From the NCBI GenBank assembly GCA_963853835.1, contig OY970835.1, positions 35,724,047 through 35,788,046 on the forward strand: a stretch of DNA of 64,000 nucleotides. Direction: 5' to 3'. The notes below the pieces were generated by a model. That model made no database searches and was not told the origin of the DNA. It was given only the letters and a program-made list of their open reading frames with translations. The DNA is from Calendula officinalis (lineage: Eukaryota > Streptophyta > Magnoliopsida > Asterales > Asteraceae). This document shows, piece by piece, positions 27,880 to 39,736 of the stretch. The stretch's first letter is position 1. Each line of letters begins with the position of its first letter. The translations under genes and the position numbers were made by a program.

Positions 27880-29193
27880 CAGGCCCGGCCCAAGGCCTGT
27901 GCAGCCTGGGCTTGGGCACAGGGCATCACTAAAATAGAGGGCATAAAAAAATTAGCAGGCTTCCTATATACCTAGGTCCATTTTGAATATTTTAGATCTG
28001 CTAGCTCTTGTACCTAAGCCCATCTTAAGTTGTGTTTTTGCCGTCCGCCCATCAGACGGACAGGCCTCGTTTACTTACGTTCACGGCGTTTACGTCTCTG
28101 CATCTTCTCCGTAGTTGAATTGTTGCCGTCAACGATCGACAGACTGTTCGTGAGTCGTCGTTACCTTCCGTTACCTTCACGTCGTTGCTACCATCGTCCA
28201 TGTTTTCTCAGATTCTCTCCTCTTTTGGTGGAAAAATTGGAATTTATTCCGATTTATGGAATAATACAAAACCAAGGTAATTTTTTTGTTCAAATCTAGA
28301 TAGTTTATGAATCACTCTTCACTAATGAAATTAAAGTAAAATCAAATTCTTAATGAATGAATTTATTTACAACTATTGTCATTTTCATAAGACATAATAT
28401 AAAGGTATGGACTGTCCATACCTTTATATTATGTCTTATGAAAATGACAATAGTTGTAACTATAATCTTACTTCTGTTAAATATAATACTATAAAATTAA
28501 TTTAACTTTGTTGTTTAAAAAACTGCTGTAAATCGTGTATTTTTTGTCATTTAACGAGTGCTGTAAATTTGTAACTTTTTTGTTGGTTATTTGATTGACA
28601 TAAATGGATCTAAAAAGTTGAAGTCTTTGTCTATGGTTTTTCACATGTAGAAGAAAGAAAAGGATTAGTAGCTTCACGTAGGCATGTACAAAGTGGATTG
28701 ATAAACGACCGGAACTAGCGGAAGCTTTTTTTTTTGTCCCGACCAGGTTTTATCCTTCTATGCTTGAATATTACTCGTATATTCTTTTTAATTGCTTAGT
28801 TTGATTTTTTGATTGCTTAGTTATGTGATAAAAAAAATTAACATCTTCTATCACAACCATCATGTGTTCAAAATAGAAAAAACATAAATAAAAAAAATCG
28901 AACTTGTTAATTCATTACATGTATCTTTGAATATATATTTTGTTACAAGAAATGAAAATACTCATGCTAATAAACTTGATGATAAATCTAATGAATTTAC
29001 TTCATAAAATATATGTTGGCATCGTTTTAGGTAGTTTGTAAGTATTATTGTAGTAGCTTGAACTCGTAAAAAATATACAACTTTCAAGTTATTTATATTA
29101 AAGTAATAGTGTTTTCACGTGTCGTCAAGTTTACAAATGGGGCATTTTTTTCCCACTTAGCCCAGGGCATCAAAATTCATTGGACCGGCCCTG
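27880..29193. mobile_element. hAT-like element in Helitron E terminus
   Basis: 1,314 bp flanked by the perfect 8-bp duplication CGGGTACC (27872-27879, 29194-29201). Ends CAGGCCCGGCCCAA and, reverse-complemented, CAGGGCCGGTCCAA. It interrupts the 3' subterminal region of Helitron E. It contains a perfect inverted repeat but no transposase. Confidence 0.85.
28367..28459. repeat. Perfect 46-bp inverted repeat, 1-nt spacer
   Basis: Arms 28367-28412 and 28414-28459 are exact reverse complements around a single T (28413). The centre reads GGTATGGACTGTCCATACC. The match stops abruptly on both sides. No transposon end or terminator function is evident. Confidence 0.95.
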
Positions 29194-30019
29194 CGGGTAC
29201 CCAGTGACGATAATGATGGTGGTGGCAGTGGTGATGATAGTTGGCGGTGGTGCGTAGCGATAGTGTAAAAAAAATGCAGCAAAAAAACTCCAAAACAAAT
29301 ATAAAACAGCAGCCGGATTGTTCGAATGCTATTAATCTGTATCCAACTCAAAAAACCAGATTTACCGGTTTTAAACCCACATGATAATTGAACCGACCCG
29401 AACTGGTTAATCCGTTCAGGTTTTCAAGTTTCCGGTCTTCCATTTAGTGGTTCGACCATATCCCTACAATCAAATGGATCCATAAATGTTAAAAGTTGTT
29501 TCAAGCATACTAAAATAATTGAGATTGATTTGCATAACTAAAAACCCATGGATATAAGACCTGAATAACAGTAATTCATATGACTTGAGGTTCTTTGGGG
29601 GCTCAATCTAGTAAACTAAATAATAATTATATGATGGATGCTAACAATTTGATTAAGTATTCTGTTGCATAACAAAAAAATCTGAAATCAAACAAGTTAA
29701 AACTTAAATGGATCTCTGGCAATAGTACCACTACAGATTGACATTGGACAAAAAGCAATCAATTTACAGATGTTATGACTGATTCATTGTCTGTGCTTTT
29801 GTGAAAATGGACACAAATTCCTTGTTTAGTAAATTTATTAACATCCATCTAAAGTAACAAACATAAGACACATGTCTTCAGACACTTCAATTACTCTTCG
29901 TCTCTTCCCTTGTACCTGCACCGCCAAATCACAACGTTTTTAGAGGACAAAATGTTAGACACAACGTTAGTTGTGCGTGAAATATGATTACAATAACAAT
30001 CAATTTACTGAGTTACCAT

Positions 30020-31160
30020 GACTTCAGCCAATTCTCACACGGGTCAGGTTAGGTACCAAAAGCACTTTTTTACATTTCATTACAGGTCAAAAACAGGCCA
30101 GGTTGGGTTGACCCTTTCATGAAGAACATAAATTTACATTAGAACGAACTTTCCTAAACATTCAAAGCCAATTCTGTTAGCAAGATGACTATATTCAAGT
30201 AAATTAGTAAAATACTATCTCTCTCTCCTTCGAGCATCATGTCAACGCTATTATTAGTATCAGCTTATGATCGATTCACAACACCTTTCTAAACTGAACT
30301 TAAAATTACTTTGCATAAATTTAGTCAATATCTCAAGTAAAATTTTAAAATAGCATGAACTAAACTTAATATTACATTACATAAATTTAGTCAAATTTCC
30401 CAACTGGGTCAAATGTGTATGCCATGTCAAATCTGGTAAATTTAGTCAAACAAGTCAAACGGGTTGAGCGGGTCAATTCTTTTAAATCTGGTCAACACGA
30501 GTCAGATTTGGTTTTTTACAAAAACGGGTCAAAGGGTTTTACACTTTTATGGACTCAAATTATAAATAGGAATATAACTTTTAGCTATTTTGACTTGGTT
30601 GACCAACACAGATTTACAAGTATCTTTATTGATGATTTTTTTCATTAAATTAGTTTGACTCTTTCGACGCGTTTTATGTGCTCAATCAGTTAACCTTATA
30701 AGTTATTTTTATTAAGCATTTAAAAAAATAATTAAGGTGTTATGCCTTTTTTATTAAAATATTATGAAGTAACCTTAAAATCATTTTGCACCAACTGAGT
30801 CAAATTTCCAAAGTGGGTCAAACTTGTATACCGGGTCAAATTTGTGCAGCCCTCGGGTCGGCGCAACACTCAGTTCGTTGCAGCCCTTTTTTGGGTCAAA
30901 TATTTATGAATCAGGTCAACTTAAATGAAGCCAAAACAAGTCGAATTTTAATAAAAGGTTTCAAAATTAATTATTGATTATTTTTCCATACAACATGTTG
31001 ATGTGTAAAAACAGTAGCATAATAAATTTTTTAAGAACATAATACTTTAAAGGGCTGCACCAGCCCGTTTGCTATGCAACCGTCCTGTTTGACCCGTTAG
31101 ATACGTAAAAACGGAATATTTGATTTTAAAGGGCTGCACCGAGGACTTGGTGTATTTGTA
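30020..31160. repeat. GGGTCAAA-rich repeat region
   Basis: Many GGGTCAAA/GTCAAAC motifs; a segment like GTCAAATTTCC...GGGTCAAA occurs near 30390 and again near 30796, about 400 bp apart. GGGCTGCACC occurs at about 31051 and 31130. Non-coding, hAT-subterminal style, but no paired ends found. Confidence 0.45.
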
Positions 31161-31540
31161 AGCTGCCAAAAAGAAATGGTTTAAAAACAGAAAAGATTTT
31201 AACGAAATGTTTGACTTAGGGGAGGTTTATATTCTTTTAAATTACTCTATTTCGGTTTTAGGCAAAGAAACTAAACCTGGAGCAAACTAATTTGATGAAA
31301 CTGATTCAGAAAAGATTAAATTGATTTTAAACTTAATTACCTCTAGAGTGTCGATGATAAGAACCACCGATGGAAAATCGTTTTCATTGATGATGCTATT
31401 GGAGTTCATGCTATGATGCAAAATATAAGGAGAAAAAGAAGTAGAAAATTAGCAACTAAATCGAAGAAAGCTTGTATAATCAAGTAATCAATTAAGGAGG
31501 AACTCAGCAAAACAGAAGAAAAATATATACCTGAAATTGA

Positions 31541-31710
31541 ACATGGATACGGGATACCTGAAGTATGCGATACAAAGTGGAAGAAAAATAAACATGTGTA
31601 TTTAAACATGGATACAAAAACGTAAACGAAAACATATTTCAGTTGAAGCAGTTCATACGAATACGAAAACAAAAATTAAACATGGATACGGGATACCTGA
31701 AGTATGCGAT
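31541..31710. repeat. Direct repeat, about 31 bp, 139 bp apart
   Basis: The same sequence beginning ACATGGATACGGGATACCTG occurs at 31541-31571 and 31680-31710. Confidence 0.85.
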
Positions 31711-31984
31711 CACTGGTTGAAGCAATCGAGGAGGGTATTCCAACAGGCGATTGAACATGAATGGCTTAACTTGAATCGATGAGTCTCCTCGATTTTATCA
31801 CTTTGCAATGGAGGCGATGAAGGCATGAACTGACTTGATTGTTGGGCGGGGTAACGTAAGGTCGTAACCTCCAATACGCGAAAGCCTAAAAGGTAACTAA
31901 TTTTCGTTTTTTTTTTTTTAATTTCAATTTTGAATAGGCTGCATAGGATTGGTGGGCCGCTTCGTAAAGGAATAAAAGAGTTGT

Positions 31985-32100
31985 GTTTTGAGGAACTAAT
32001 GCAGCTGTAGTGCAGCGCAGTTGGTTTGTTTGTTGGGCATCTTAGCTGCATTCGGTAGGTTTGAATCCTGGTTGGTTCTTTATTTTTTAGCATAAGTTGA
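31985..32100 (+). repeat. tRNA-like / SINE-like segment
   Basis: A B-box-like GGTTTGAATCC at about 32058 with an upstream A-box-like GTGCAGCGCAGTTGG. It lies just before the Helitron E 5' terminal region, as the similar segments do near Helitrons A and B. Confidence 0.35.
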
Positions 32101-32196
32101 AAATTCCAAAAATGGAAAGAATTTGGCTGAATTTTCAGCCGGCTATTTAGGGAAATGTCCTAAATGCTTTATAAGTAGTAGAGATATAGATATAGA

Positions 32197-33461
32197 TAAT
32201 ATGTCTTTATATGGTCATTTCCTAGGGCAAAGAAAAAAAATACAGCCGATATTCTAAAAGATACCAAACTTCCTGTCTCAAACAATTGTATAGTATCTGT
32301 AATCACATTCTAAAGGTCTTCTGTATGTGATCAATTGGTTGGCCCATTGGTATTCAGAAACACAAGCTTGTAGCTTCTTCACTTGAAGCCTTTGATCTAA
32401 GTTCCGGTACTGAATTGTGTCTCTGTCCTATATTCGTTTGTTATAAATGTAGTATCAGTATTGTAAGCATTTTACCATTGAAATAATAAAATCATTCGAA
32501 TATTGCATTATATTGACACTTTATGTCACCAACTAGACGACTAAATGGGAAAGACCGTTTTTGTCCATTAAATCTTTGTGATTTAAAAAGCCCGGCTTTC
32601 AGTACCAGATTACCACTTTTTCTTTTTCTTTTTACTGTGGACCAATTTACCGCGTTTCTTTGTTGTCTAGGTTCAACCTCGAGTAATAAGACATTACAAT
32701 TTCAGTCAACACCTTTGACTAAACGCGGATACATGTTATTACTTTCTTGTTCTCATCCATGATAAAGATATACAGACAATCCATCAACATCACCAATGAT
32801 TTCAGAAACAGGTGACCATAAAATTGGGGCTTCTTCGATTCCTAAAGGCATGAGTTCTTGCAGGAATATTCAACATCCAACAATTGAAATAAAACCAGTC
32901 ATGGCATAAACTACAAACCGGAACCGTAAAGTAACCAAACCGTATTTGATTTCCGAGAATCAAGTGGGACATACTACAATGCAATTATAATTTGAAAAGC
33001 TGTCAAAATCTACAAGCGGTCACTAGCTATAACCAAAATTCAACAAATTATAACACGCAGCCAAAATCACAGCACAAAACGTATGTTGGTTTAGCTGTGC
33101 ACTTTTGTATTTAACATAACTTGTGCATTCAGCTTCTAGACATGACCACAAAAAGTTGACTGAAAAACACCAATTCAGAAAAGCCAAATAATAACAAGGC
33201 AATAATCAATAATGGAAGCATGCTTCAAAAGGAGATAGAATGATAAACATGCAAGGGTAAAACTTCAATTACCTATTAAAAATGAGTACTGCTCTCTAAC
33301 AGTAGAGTTCACAATAAAAAGAAAAACAGATATCCAGGGTGACCACCCCATTTCCAAAACAAAATCCCCATTATTCAAACCTGTTTTATAAAAACCAAAA
33401 ACCCTCAAAACAACAAAAGATTCGTCACCATCTATTTGGGGGGCAGAAAAAATCTCTCAAA
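32197..33461. other. Intergenic and 3' flank of carrier gene 2
   Basis: No supported gene. From about 33252 the sequence parallels that left of carrier gene 1 (from about 9040), marking the left edge of the duplication. Confidence 0.5.
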
Positions 33462-34801
33462 TTAGCCGCCGCCTGAACCGTATTTCTTGCCGAAAACGAT
33501 AAGCTGCAATTTGTCGTATCCAGAAAGCACACCAGCACCAGCAATAGCACGAAGAATGTTGGCACCAGCACCTTTAAAGAGTGATTTGGCACCCTCGTTC
33601 TTCAAGATCTGTGAGAAAGCATCAAATGAGCTCTTGTACTTGACTGCTTCACCTGATGTCATCATCATTCTTCTTCTAACTGTATCAATTGGGTATGATG
33701 CAAGTCCTGCACCATTGGTGATCACCCAACCAAGAGCAAAACTAGCAAAGAAACTATCCTGAAAAATCAAGAAAAATGTATATTTTTAATAGTCATCCTA
33801 CAAATGGAATAACAAAATTTATTTAAATATGAAATAAGAGCTACCTGCATCTTTCCAGTGAGCAAAACGGGCTTCAAAGAGTCATACAACCCAAAGTAAA
33901 GCCCACGGTAGACAATAATTCCAACACAGGAGATATTGAACCCACGGTAGAGCCCAGCAATACCATCAGAAGCAAGAGTCTTCTTGTAAACATCAACCAA
34001 CCCATTGAACTGTCTCTCTCCACCCTTCTTTGCAGCCTTTGAATCATTAGCCAAACGGGTTCTCGCGTAATCAAGTGAGTACACAAACAGAAGTGAAGAA
34101 GCTCCAGCTGCACCACCAGATCCCAAGTTTCCAGCAAACCATTTCCAGTAACCGTCTCTGTCTTTCTTGAAGTTGAACAGACTCTTGAAGTAATCCTTAA
34201 AAGCAAAGTTCAACGCCTGTTTTGTATATATAAAAAAATATTAAAAGGTTGCAACTTGCAATAGTAAGGAAGAAAAGTTTAATATCAAATATCAGCACAA
34301 GAAATGTGATATTTAAGTAAAGGTACTAGCCTGAGTTGGGAAATAACGGATGACATTAGCAGTGTTTCCTCTCCACAAAGCAACAAACCCTTCGTCCTTA
34401 ATTGTCCTTCCAAAACAATCACCAATGCCTTTGTATGGTTCAGAAAGCCTGCCAGATTTAAGCATCTCATCTTGGTTCTGGATCAAAAGTTTGACACGTT
34501 CAATGGGGGCAGCAGCAGTTTTGGAGACAGCTGCAGAGACACCACCCATGAGAAAATCAATAGCAAACCCTGAAAGACCTTTCTCAGCTGGTGCTTGAAC
34601 GCAAACTGGAGATACTTTTGGGATGATCATCGAGAGTTCAGATGATGGTTGAGTTGGGTATTGGAATGCAGCGTTTGAGTAGTTCCCATATTGGAATTGT
34701 CTTTGGGGAACAGTTTCACGGCTACGAAGATGGGTCATGCTTGATCCAAAAAGACCTAGCTTTTGGGACACAGTCGGGTGCTGAGAACGATCAAGCGTCA
34801 T
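33462..34801 (-). CDS. AAC: Mitochondrial ADP/ATP carrier, gene 2
   Basis: Paralogue of 9278-10608 with the same inner-membrane ADP/ATP exchange role. Exons 34331-34801, 33845-34216 and 33462-33758 (471+372+297 nt) give 379 residues; the N-terminus has two extra codons (MTLDRSQ versus MDRSQ). The carrier motifs PIERVK, LDYARTR and [11 protein letters not shown] are unchanged. Exons 2 and 3 and the intron between them are almost base-for-base the same as in gene 1 (one difference seen in each of the last exon and that intron, none in the middle exon), while the first coding intron differs strongly. That intron again has a GC donor (GCTAGT). Appears functional. Confidence 0.95.
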
Positions 34802-36030
34802 GACTCCCTACAAACAAAAGTAAATGTTAGATTAAAATTTCAGATATAACATATATATTCTCAATAATAATCAAGAATAAAGCAACATATAGTTCACAAA
34901 CAACCCCTAAGAACAAATTATATTAGCAGGATTCTTTGACTCGATTCATACACATGCCTTACAAGCCTTTGCTTTAAAAACTGAACAAGTTGTTAAGAAA
35001 TAACGAGCATCAATATAACAATGTCATCATGTAAGATTTTAAAACTGGTAAATAGATGTTAACTTCAATAGGCAACACTTTGTATTAGCACATAGACAGT
35101 TATTTTATGGTATTGCATTAACTTACAAATATATGTATATGTTTATGAATATATATCCTGATTAAATACATTTGAGTAATAAAAGCAATAAGTTGCAATA
35201 AAATCATCCATCTAAAGATCTAACTGGAAGCTTCCTAAAACTATTTCAAAAACAAACAAAAGCAATTTGAGCAAAAGTACTTAAATCAGTTAGGTACCAA
35301 TATTGACCAAAATAAGTGGAGGCTGATAGAAAACTATGTTTCAGATCTAACAATGATTACAACTGATTTAAGGTGTAGAAAACTATTTACAGCTATTTCA
35401 GAGTCTCGAGGAAATGTTACTCATTTTATTCAACTAGATCCAGATACTTAGTAAACTACGAGCATTTTTGACGTATAGTGAAACACTGATTTCAATGGAT
35501 CAAGCGACTAAAAATCATAAAATTCGCAAAATCTACAGTTAAACTCATAAAAACAATTCAATAAAGCAACCAACAAAGCTTTCAGACATAGGACAACAAC
35601 CAAACCACAGATCTACAGCAAATTAAACGCAAAATCAGCAATCAAACTGAAAAAACGAAGTTGATTGTACAGATCTGACTCGATCCAACATAATCAACTG
35701 CAAATAGATCGAAGTGAACAAACTAAACACAGATCTATCAACTAGAAATGATAAACGTATAGATCTACAAGCTACAGAAACGGAATTGACTGATGGAGAA
35801 ACTACCTGTCTAGATAGAGAAGCGATTGAATGGATCCGCGTATGGTGCGGCTCCAGTAAAACGGCGAAAGGGGTGGAGGAAATGAGAAATGAGCGTCCAA
35901 GGGTTTATGAAGAGGGAAAACGCTGACTGTCAGGGTTGCGTGCTTTGACTGTAAAGGGTACGCTTTTTGTCGTTAATTACAATTTCGCCATGGGGCCATT
36001 TACTTCTAGATTCATCATCATAAGCCCATA
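34802..36030 (-). promoter_or_regulatory. Leader intron, leader exon and promoter of carrier gene 2
   Basis: The leader exon ends at 35806 with a GT donor (35804-35805); the intron ends with AG at 34808-34809, six nt before the start codon. A telo-box-like AAACCCT on the minus strand (35900-35906) and TGGGCTT (36022-36028) match gene 1 in kind and order. Homology to gene 1 stops near 36040. Confidence 0.6.
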
Positions 36031-36039
36031 TTTGAACGG

Positions 36040-37351
36040 AAAATAGTCACCCTATAATTTAAATCCGGTGACACTATTGGCATGTATCATTGAATTGGCC
36101 AATGTATTGTTGAATAAAATCAGTATCATATCCTCGAAGTTTAGTTAACAAAATATGTGTTTTTTTTTCTTATATGGTTTTTACTTTTAAGCATAGGAGA
36201 AATGTGGGGAACTAATGGGCATGTGTGATAAAAGAAGTCTATCCTGGTGATGTACTTAATATATACTACTAGTAAAAATGAGACACAACAGCCAAAATTG
36301 CAAACGAATACAACATATATAGTACTTTGTCATTGACAATTTCTGGACAATAACTAGAATACATTGTTCTTAAATTTTAATGAAAAATAAATTTGTATTT
36401 TTTTGTGTTTCAAAGTTGTAAAAAAAATGGTGCACAGTGGCAAAAAAAAAAAACTTTTTGTATTTACGATCTTTTGATACCTCATATTTTCTTTCATTGC
36501 AATGTGGCCCACGATATTTGGACCACCACTATTCGCTGGTGGAATATTCAAAATTTATTAAGGGGTTTTTTTAACTTGTTAGCTTAATAAGTCTAAATAA
36601 ACTTACAATTATAAGCTTATATAGCTAAAAAGCTCATTTAATAAGTTTTCCCAAACATGCCCTCAGCGATTCCAATTTCTATATCGGGGGCTCTTATATT
36701 TGGTGACACAATTGGATTCTCAGGAAGAAACAAGAAGCTAGACGTAGGAAATATATGTGGGTAATTAGCTTTTTTCTAGTAGTGATAATCATCTCGAAGT
36801 CGTAATACTTTTGACTTATAAGGTGATTTGGAGATTTTGAAACGAGACATTGCAACGAGCCGCAAAATGCACTCTTAGATATAATGTTAAATTTCTCTTG
36901 TTTATTTGGATTAATAGTAGAAACAAATGTTCCTATAAATTGGTATGTCTGGGCTTCTAATCTTGTAGTGTCACCGTGATGACGGCCAGTCGGCCACACC
37001 CCTGAAGTGGCTCCACCACCGACCATATACGCCACCTTATGCTGACCATGATCAACTACCACATGATATTGTATGCTTTAACAGAAAAGGTTAATTAAGA
37101 AGATCAAATTTAAAAAAAGATAAAAATATTAATGATAGAGTGATCTAACTTATTAATTAAAATTAATCTAATATTTTTTTTTGAATGACTACATATATTA
37201 AAAACAACTAACAAAAAGCTATATTAAAAAAGGAAAAAAAAATTAAATGCAAGGAGAATTAATCAACGTATGGATTACAACACCACTCTAACTAAATTGA
37301 AGGAACATTTCCCCTTTTGAGAGTTCCAAAGGAACAGAAAAAGAGTAATGG
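36040..37351. other. Intergenic with a LINE zinc-binding fragment
   Basis: Around 36470-36560 the plus strand reads PHIFFHCNVAHDIWTTTIRWW, in the style of the zinc-binding domain after LINE reverse transcriptases (H...C..A..W...W). It is a short relic with A-runs upstream. Nothing else is supported. Confidence 0.4.
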
Positions 37352-37512
37352 TATTTAGGCCTACCATTTATACCTACTCATAGGCTTACTCATTAGATTA
37401 AGATACGTGTCAAAATCAAAGGATAATATTATGAGAGAGAATTAGTGGAATACATATGTCATCCTATCAAGTGAGTAGGCTTATGAGTATGTCTAAATGG
37501 TAGGACTAAATA
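37352..37512. mobile_element. Short inverted-repeat MITE
   Basis: About 161 bp with imperfect 40-bp terminal inverted repeats: left TATTTAGGCCTACCATTTA, right (reverse complement) ATATTTAGTCCTACCATTTA, both continuing into ACTCATA-GCC-TACTCA. A more diverged relative with CTACCATTTG and GTGCCTACCAATTT lies at 49842-49990. Confidence 0.65.
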
Positions 37513-38049
37513 TAATTTCTCACGAAAAAAACTTGGCGTTATCACCTAAGATATCTTTGCTTGGCTTTTTTTTTTTTTTTTTTTGGAAAATTCAAGTGTC
37601 AAAACTACCTAAAAACTACTTTAAACATTTCACTTTGACATATGACTTAACTATTTCTCTCACCTTATATTCAGTTTTACCACTTATCTTAATCTTTTAA
37701 TCTTTTAGTTTGATAAATATTTAAGCACATAGATTTGAAAAAGTATAGTTTACCATGGACTTTGGGGTTTTTCCTAAGCGGAGCGGCAAATTAGTTTCTC
37801 ATGGAAGATTTCAAGATATCCAATGAAAATAAATAGTTTGAACGTGGGATACTTGGAGACTTAAATATGTGTCTCGAACCTCTCCACCACTCGTGCATTC
37901 TTGGAAACATGTGTATTTTGTTTTCGGAAAAAGTAAAGTTTTTGGTCAAAAGGATGACCAATTTCTAGGACAAATCCGTCCTCATAAACCATTTTTATTT
38001 AAGTTTTATGGTATCGATCGATTAAGTTTTTATTTTTATTTTGAAAGTT

Positions 38050-38170
38050 AGTGGTTCAAGTTTAGACAGTGATATCCACAAGGGGCAGTATGCCTTCCCT
38101 TGAAACCTCCACCTATGAGGAATAAACCCCACCATTTGTCCATGGGTGGATTTGAACCCATGACATATCG
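38050..38170 (-). repeat. tRNA-like repeat
   Basis: The minus strand begins with ATGGGTTCAAATCCACCC, a B-box-like motif, and continues with moderately tRNA-like sequence. Probably a SINE or tRNA-derived relic. Confidence 0.35.
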
Positions 38171-38800
38171 ATCGATTAAGTTAAACGTATCTAAAAAATA
38201 AACTTATCTTTATCTATATTAAATGAAAGTTTTTTTGAATGCTTGCCACCTCATCTTGTCCACATCAATGCTGACTGGACTAATCCCATTCAGCAAAACC
38301 CTTGAAAATCCATCTGAATTTAAAACGTTTGAATTTAAATCGTTTGAATTTAAACCCACTAATCCTAAATAGTAGGGATATCTACGTAATATATGATTTG
38401 CAGTTAGTTTTATACGATTGAAAGAGTTTCTCACAATCTTTCACCTTCAATCAACCCTCTAAATTGAAGGTAAGTTTTATATTTATCCCTTTCATTTTCT
38501 TTCAATTTGAAGGTAAGCATCTGAATTTAGCGTTTTTGAGTTTATATAATTTTGATTTTGAGTTTTTGATTGACAACTGATGAACAAATCATTACCTTAG
38601 AAGTTGATCGTAATAAATCTGTAAGCATCAAATTTCGCAAATTCTCCCCCTTTTTCTGTATGGATTAAATCGATTGATTTATGCGTGATTTTTTCCAAAT
38701 AAATTCCTCATCAAAATCTCATAATTGAATTGTCATTGTCATTTTGACTCCAGGTGGAAATTTTGAAAGCTTTGCTTGAAGTCGAGGTGAGATTTTGATA

Positions 38801-39113
38801 CTTCCTCCGTATCAAAATAAGTGACACACTTTCCATTTTGGGGTGTATCAAAATAAGTGACACACTTTGAAAACTTTCCTTATTTGGTAAAAATAGTGGG
38901 ACCCATATCCACTAACTATCCACTTTAATAAAGTGAAGTTACCCTTATACCCTTAATTTTACTTTTAAAATTCATTAATATCACTTTGTTCAAGAAAAGT
39001 GGGACCCATTCTCCACTAACTATGTGCTTTAATGTATTTTAACCTCTACTTTAATCTTTTACCTTAAAAAATGTGTAAGCCAATTTGTGTCACTTATTTT
39101 GATATGGAGGAAG
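38801..39113. mobile_element. Stowaway-type MITE, 313 bp
   Basis: TA-flanked; ends CTTCCTCCGTATCAAAATAA and, reverse-complemented, the same up to one base. Different subfamily from the GGGACGGAGGGAG copies. Confidence 0.8.
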
Positions 39114-39448
39114 TATTAATAATTAGTTTAATGCCCTAAATTATGTTAAAAAGGTTTGTTAAGTGTAACTAAGCTTGAAATTACTTTTTGACCTTCAAAG
39201 GTACTCTCTTTTTCTGTTTTTGTAATTATATTTAGGGGTGTTCAAAAATATTCTAATTATAACTCAACAAGAGTTCATAATTAGAACTTCACCAGATTTG
39301 ATGTTTTATGACATTTGCCTTTAGTAGAAAGTCAATTTTACCCTTAAAATCATGTAAGATACCAACTTGGATACATTTTCATATACTTTAATAATATTCT
39401 CTTTTATGCTAAATGATGGTTTTTTCATAAAATTTTAGGGTTTCTAGC

Positions 39449-39736
39449 AATGAAGTATTGAATCCAGATGGATCAGCAGTGAATCCAGCTTTTTTCCAGC
39501 AACAAATCCGAAATAATTCAGATTTGATGGCCCAATTGTTTCAGGTGGATTATTAATATTTTGTTATTTTTTTCAGCTCTTAAATATTTATTTTTCTAAT
39601 CCTTAAATGTGAATTACAGAGTGATCCTGAATTGGCCCAAATTGTTATTGGGAATGATCTAAATAAGTTGCAGGACCTTTTAAGAACACGTCATGGACAG
39701 AGATCCAAATTAAGTCGGGAGCAAGAAGAAGAAATG
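39449..39736 (+). pseudogene. DDI1: DDI1 fragment, two exons
   Basis: DDI1 is a ubiquitin-binding shuttle with a retroviral-like aspartic protease domain. Exon a (39449-39544) encodes NPDGSAVNPAFFQQQIRNNS and on to LFQ; exon b (39620-39736) continues SDPELAQIVIGNDLNKLQDL and on to SREQEEEM. Junctions are GT-AG and in phase. This corresponds to the middle of DDI1, between the ubiquitin-like domain and the protease. Neither flanking domain, including the protease active site, is present. It is a captured fragment within Helitron F, in the same orientation. Confidence 0.8.

Larger units (their letters stand above)
27845..32196 (-). mobile_element. Helitron-like element E
   Basis: The right end on the minus strand starts TCTCTACTACTTATAA at about 32184 (with extra TCTATA units to 32196), a canonical Helitron start. 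The left end has the family hairpin GCCGCATTGCGCGGG near 27856-27870, but the terminus reads CTATA instead of CTAG, so it is altered. Between them are a hAT-like insertion, unassigned exon-like stretches (for example 29880-29935 and 31340-31410 on the minus strand) and GGGTCAAA-rich repeats. No replication gene seen. Confidence 0.5.

Noticed and set aside
27568..27944. Overlapping open frames with Gly/Tyr/Arg runs
   Set aside because: They are translated ACGGGT repeats of a hAT subterminal region.
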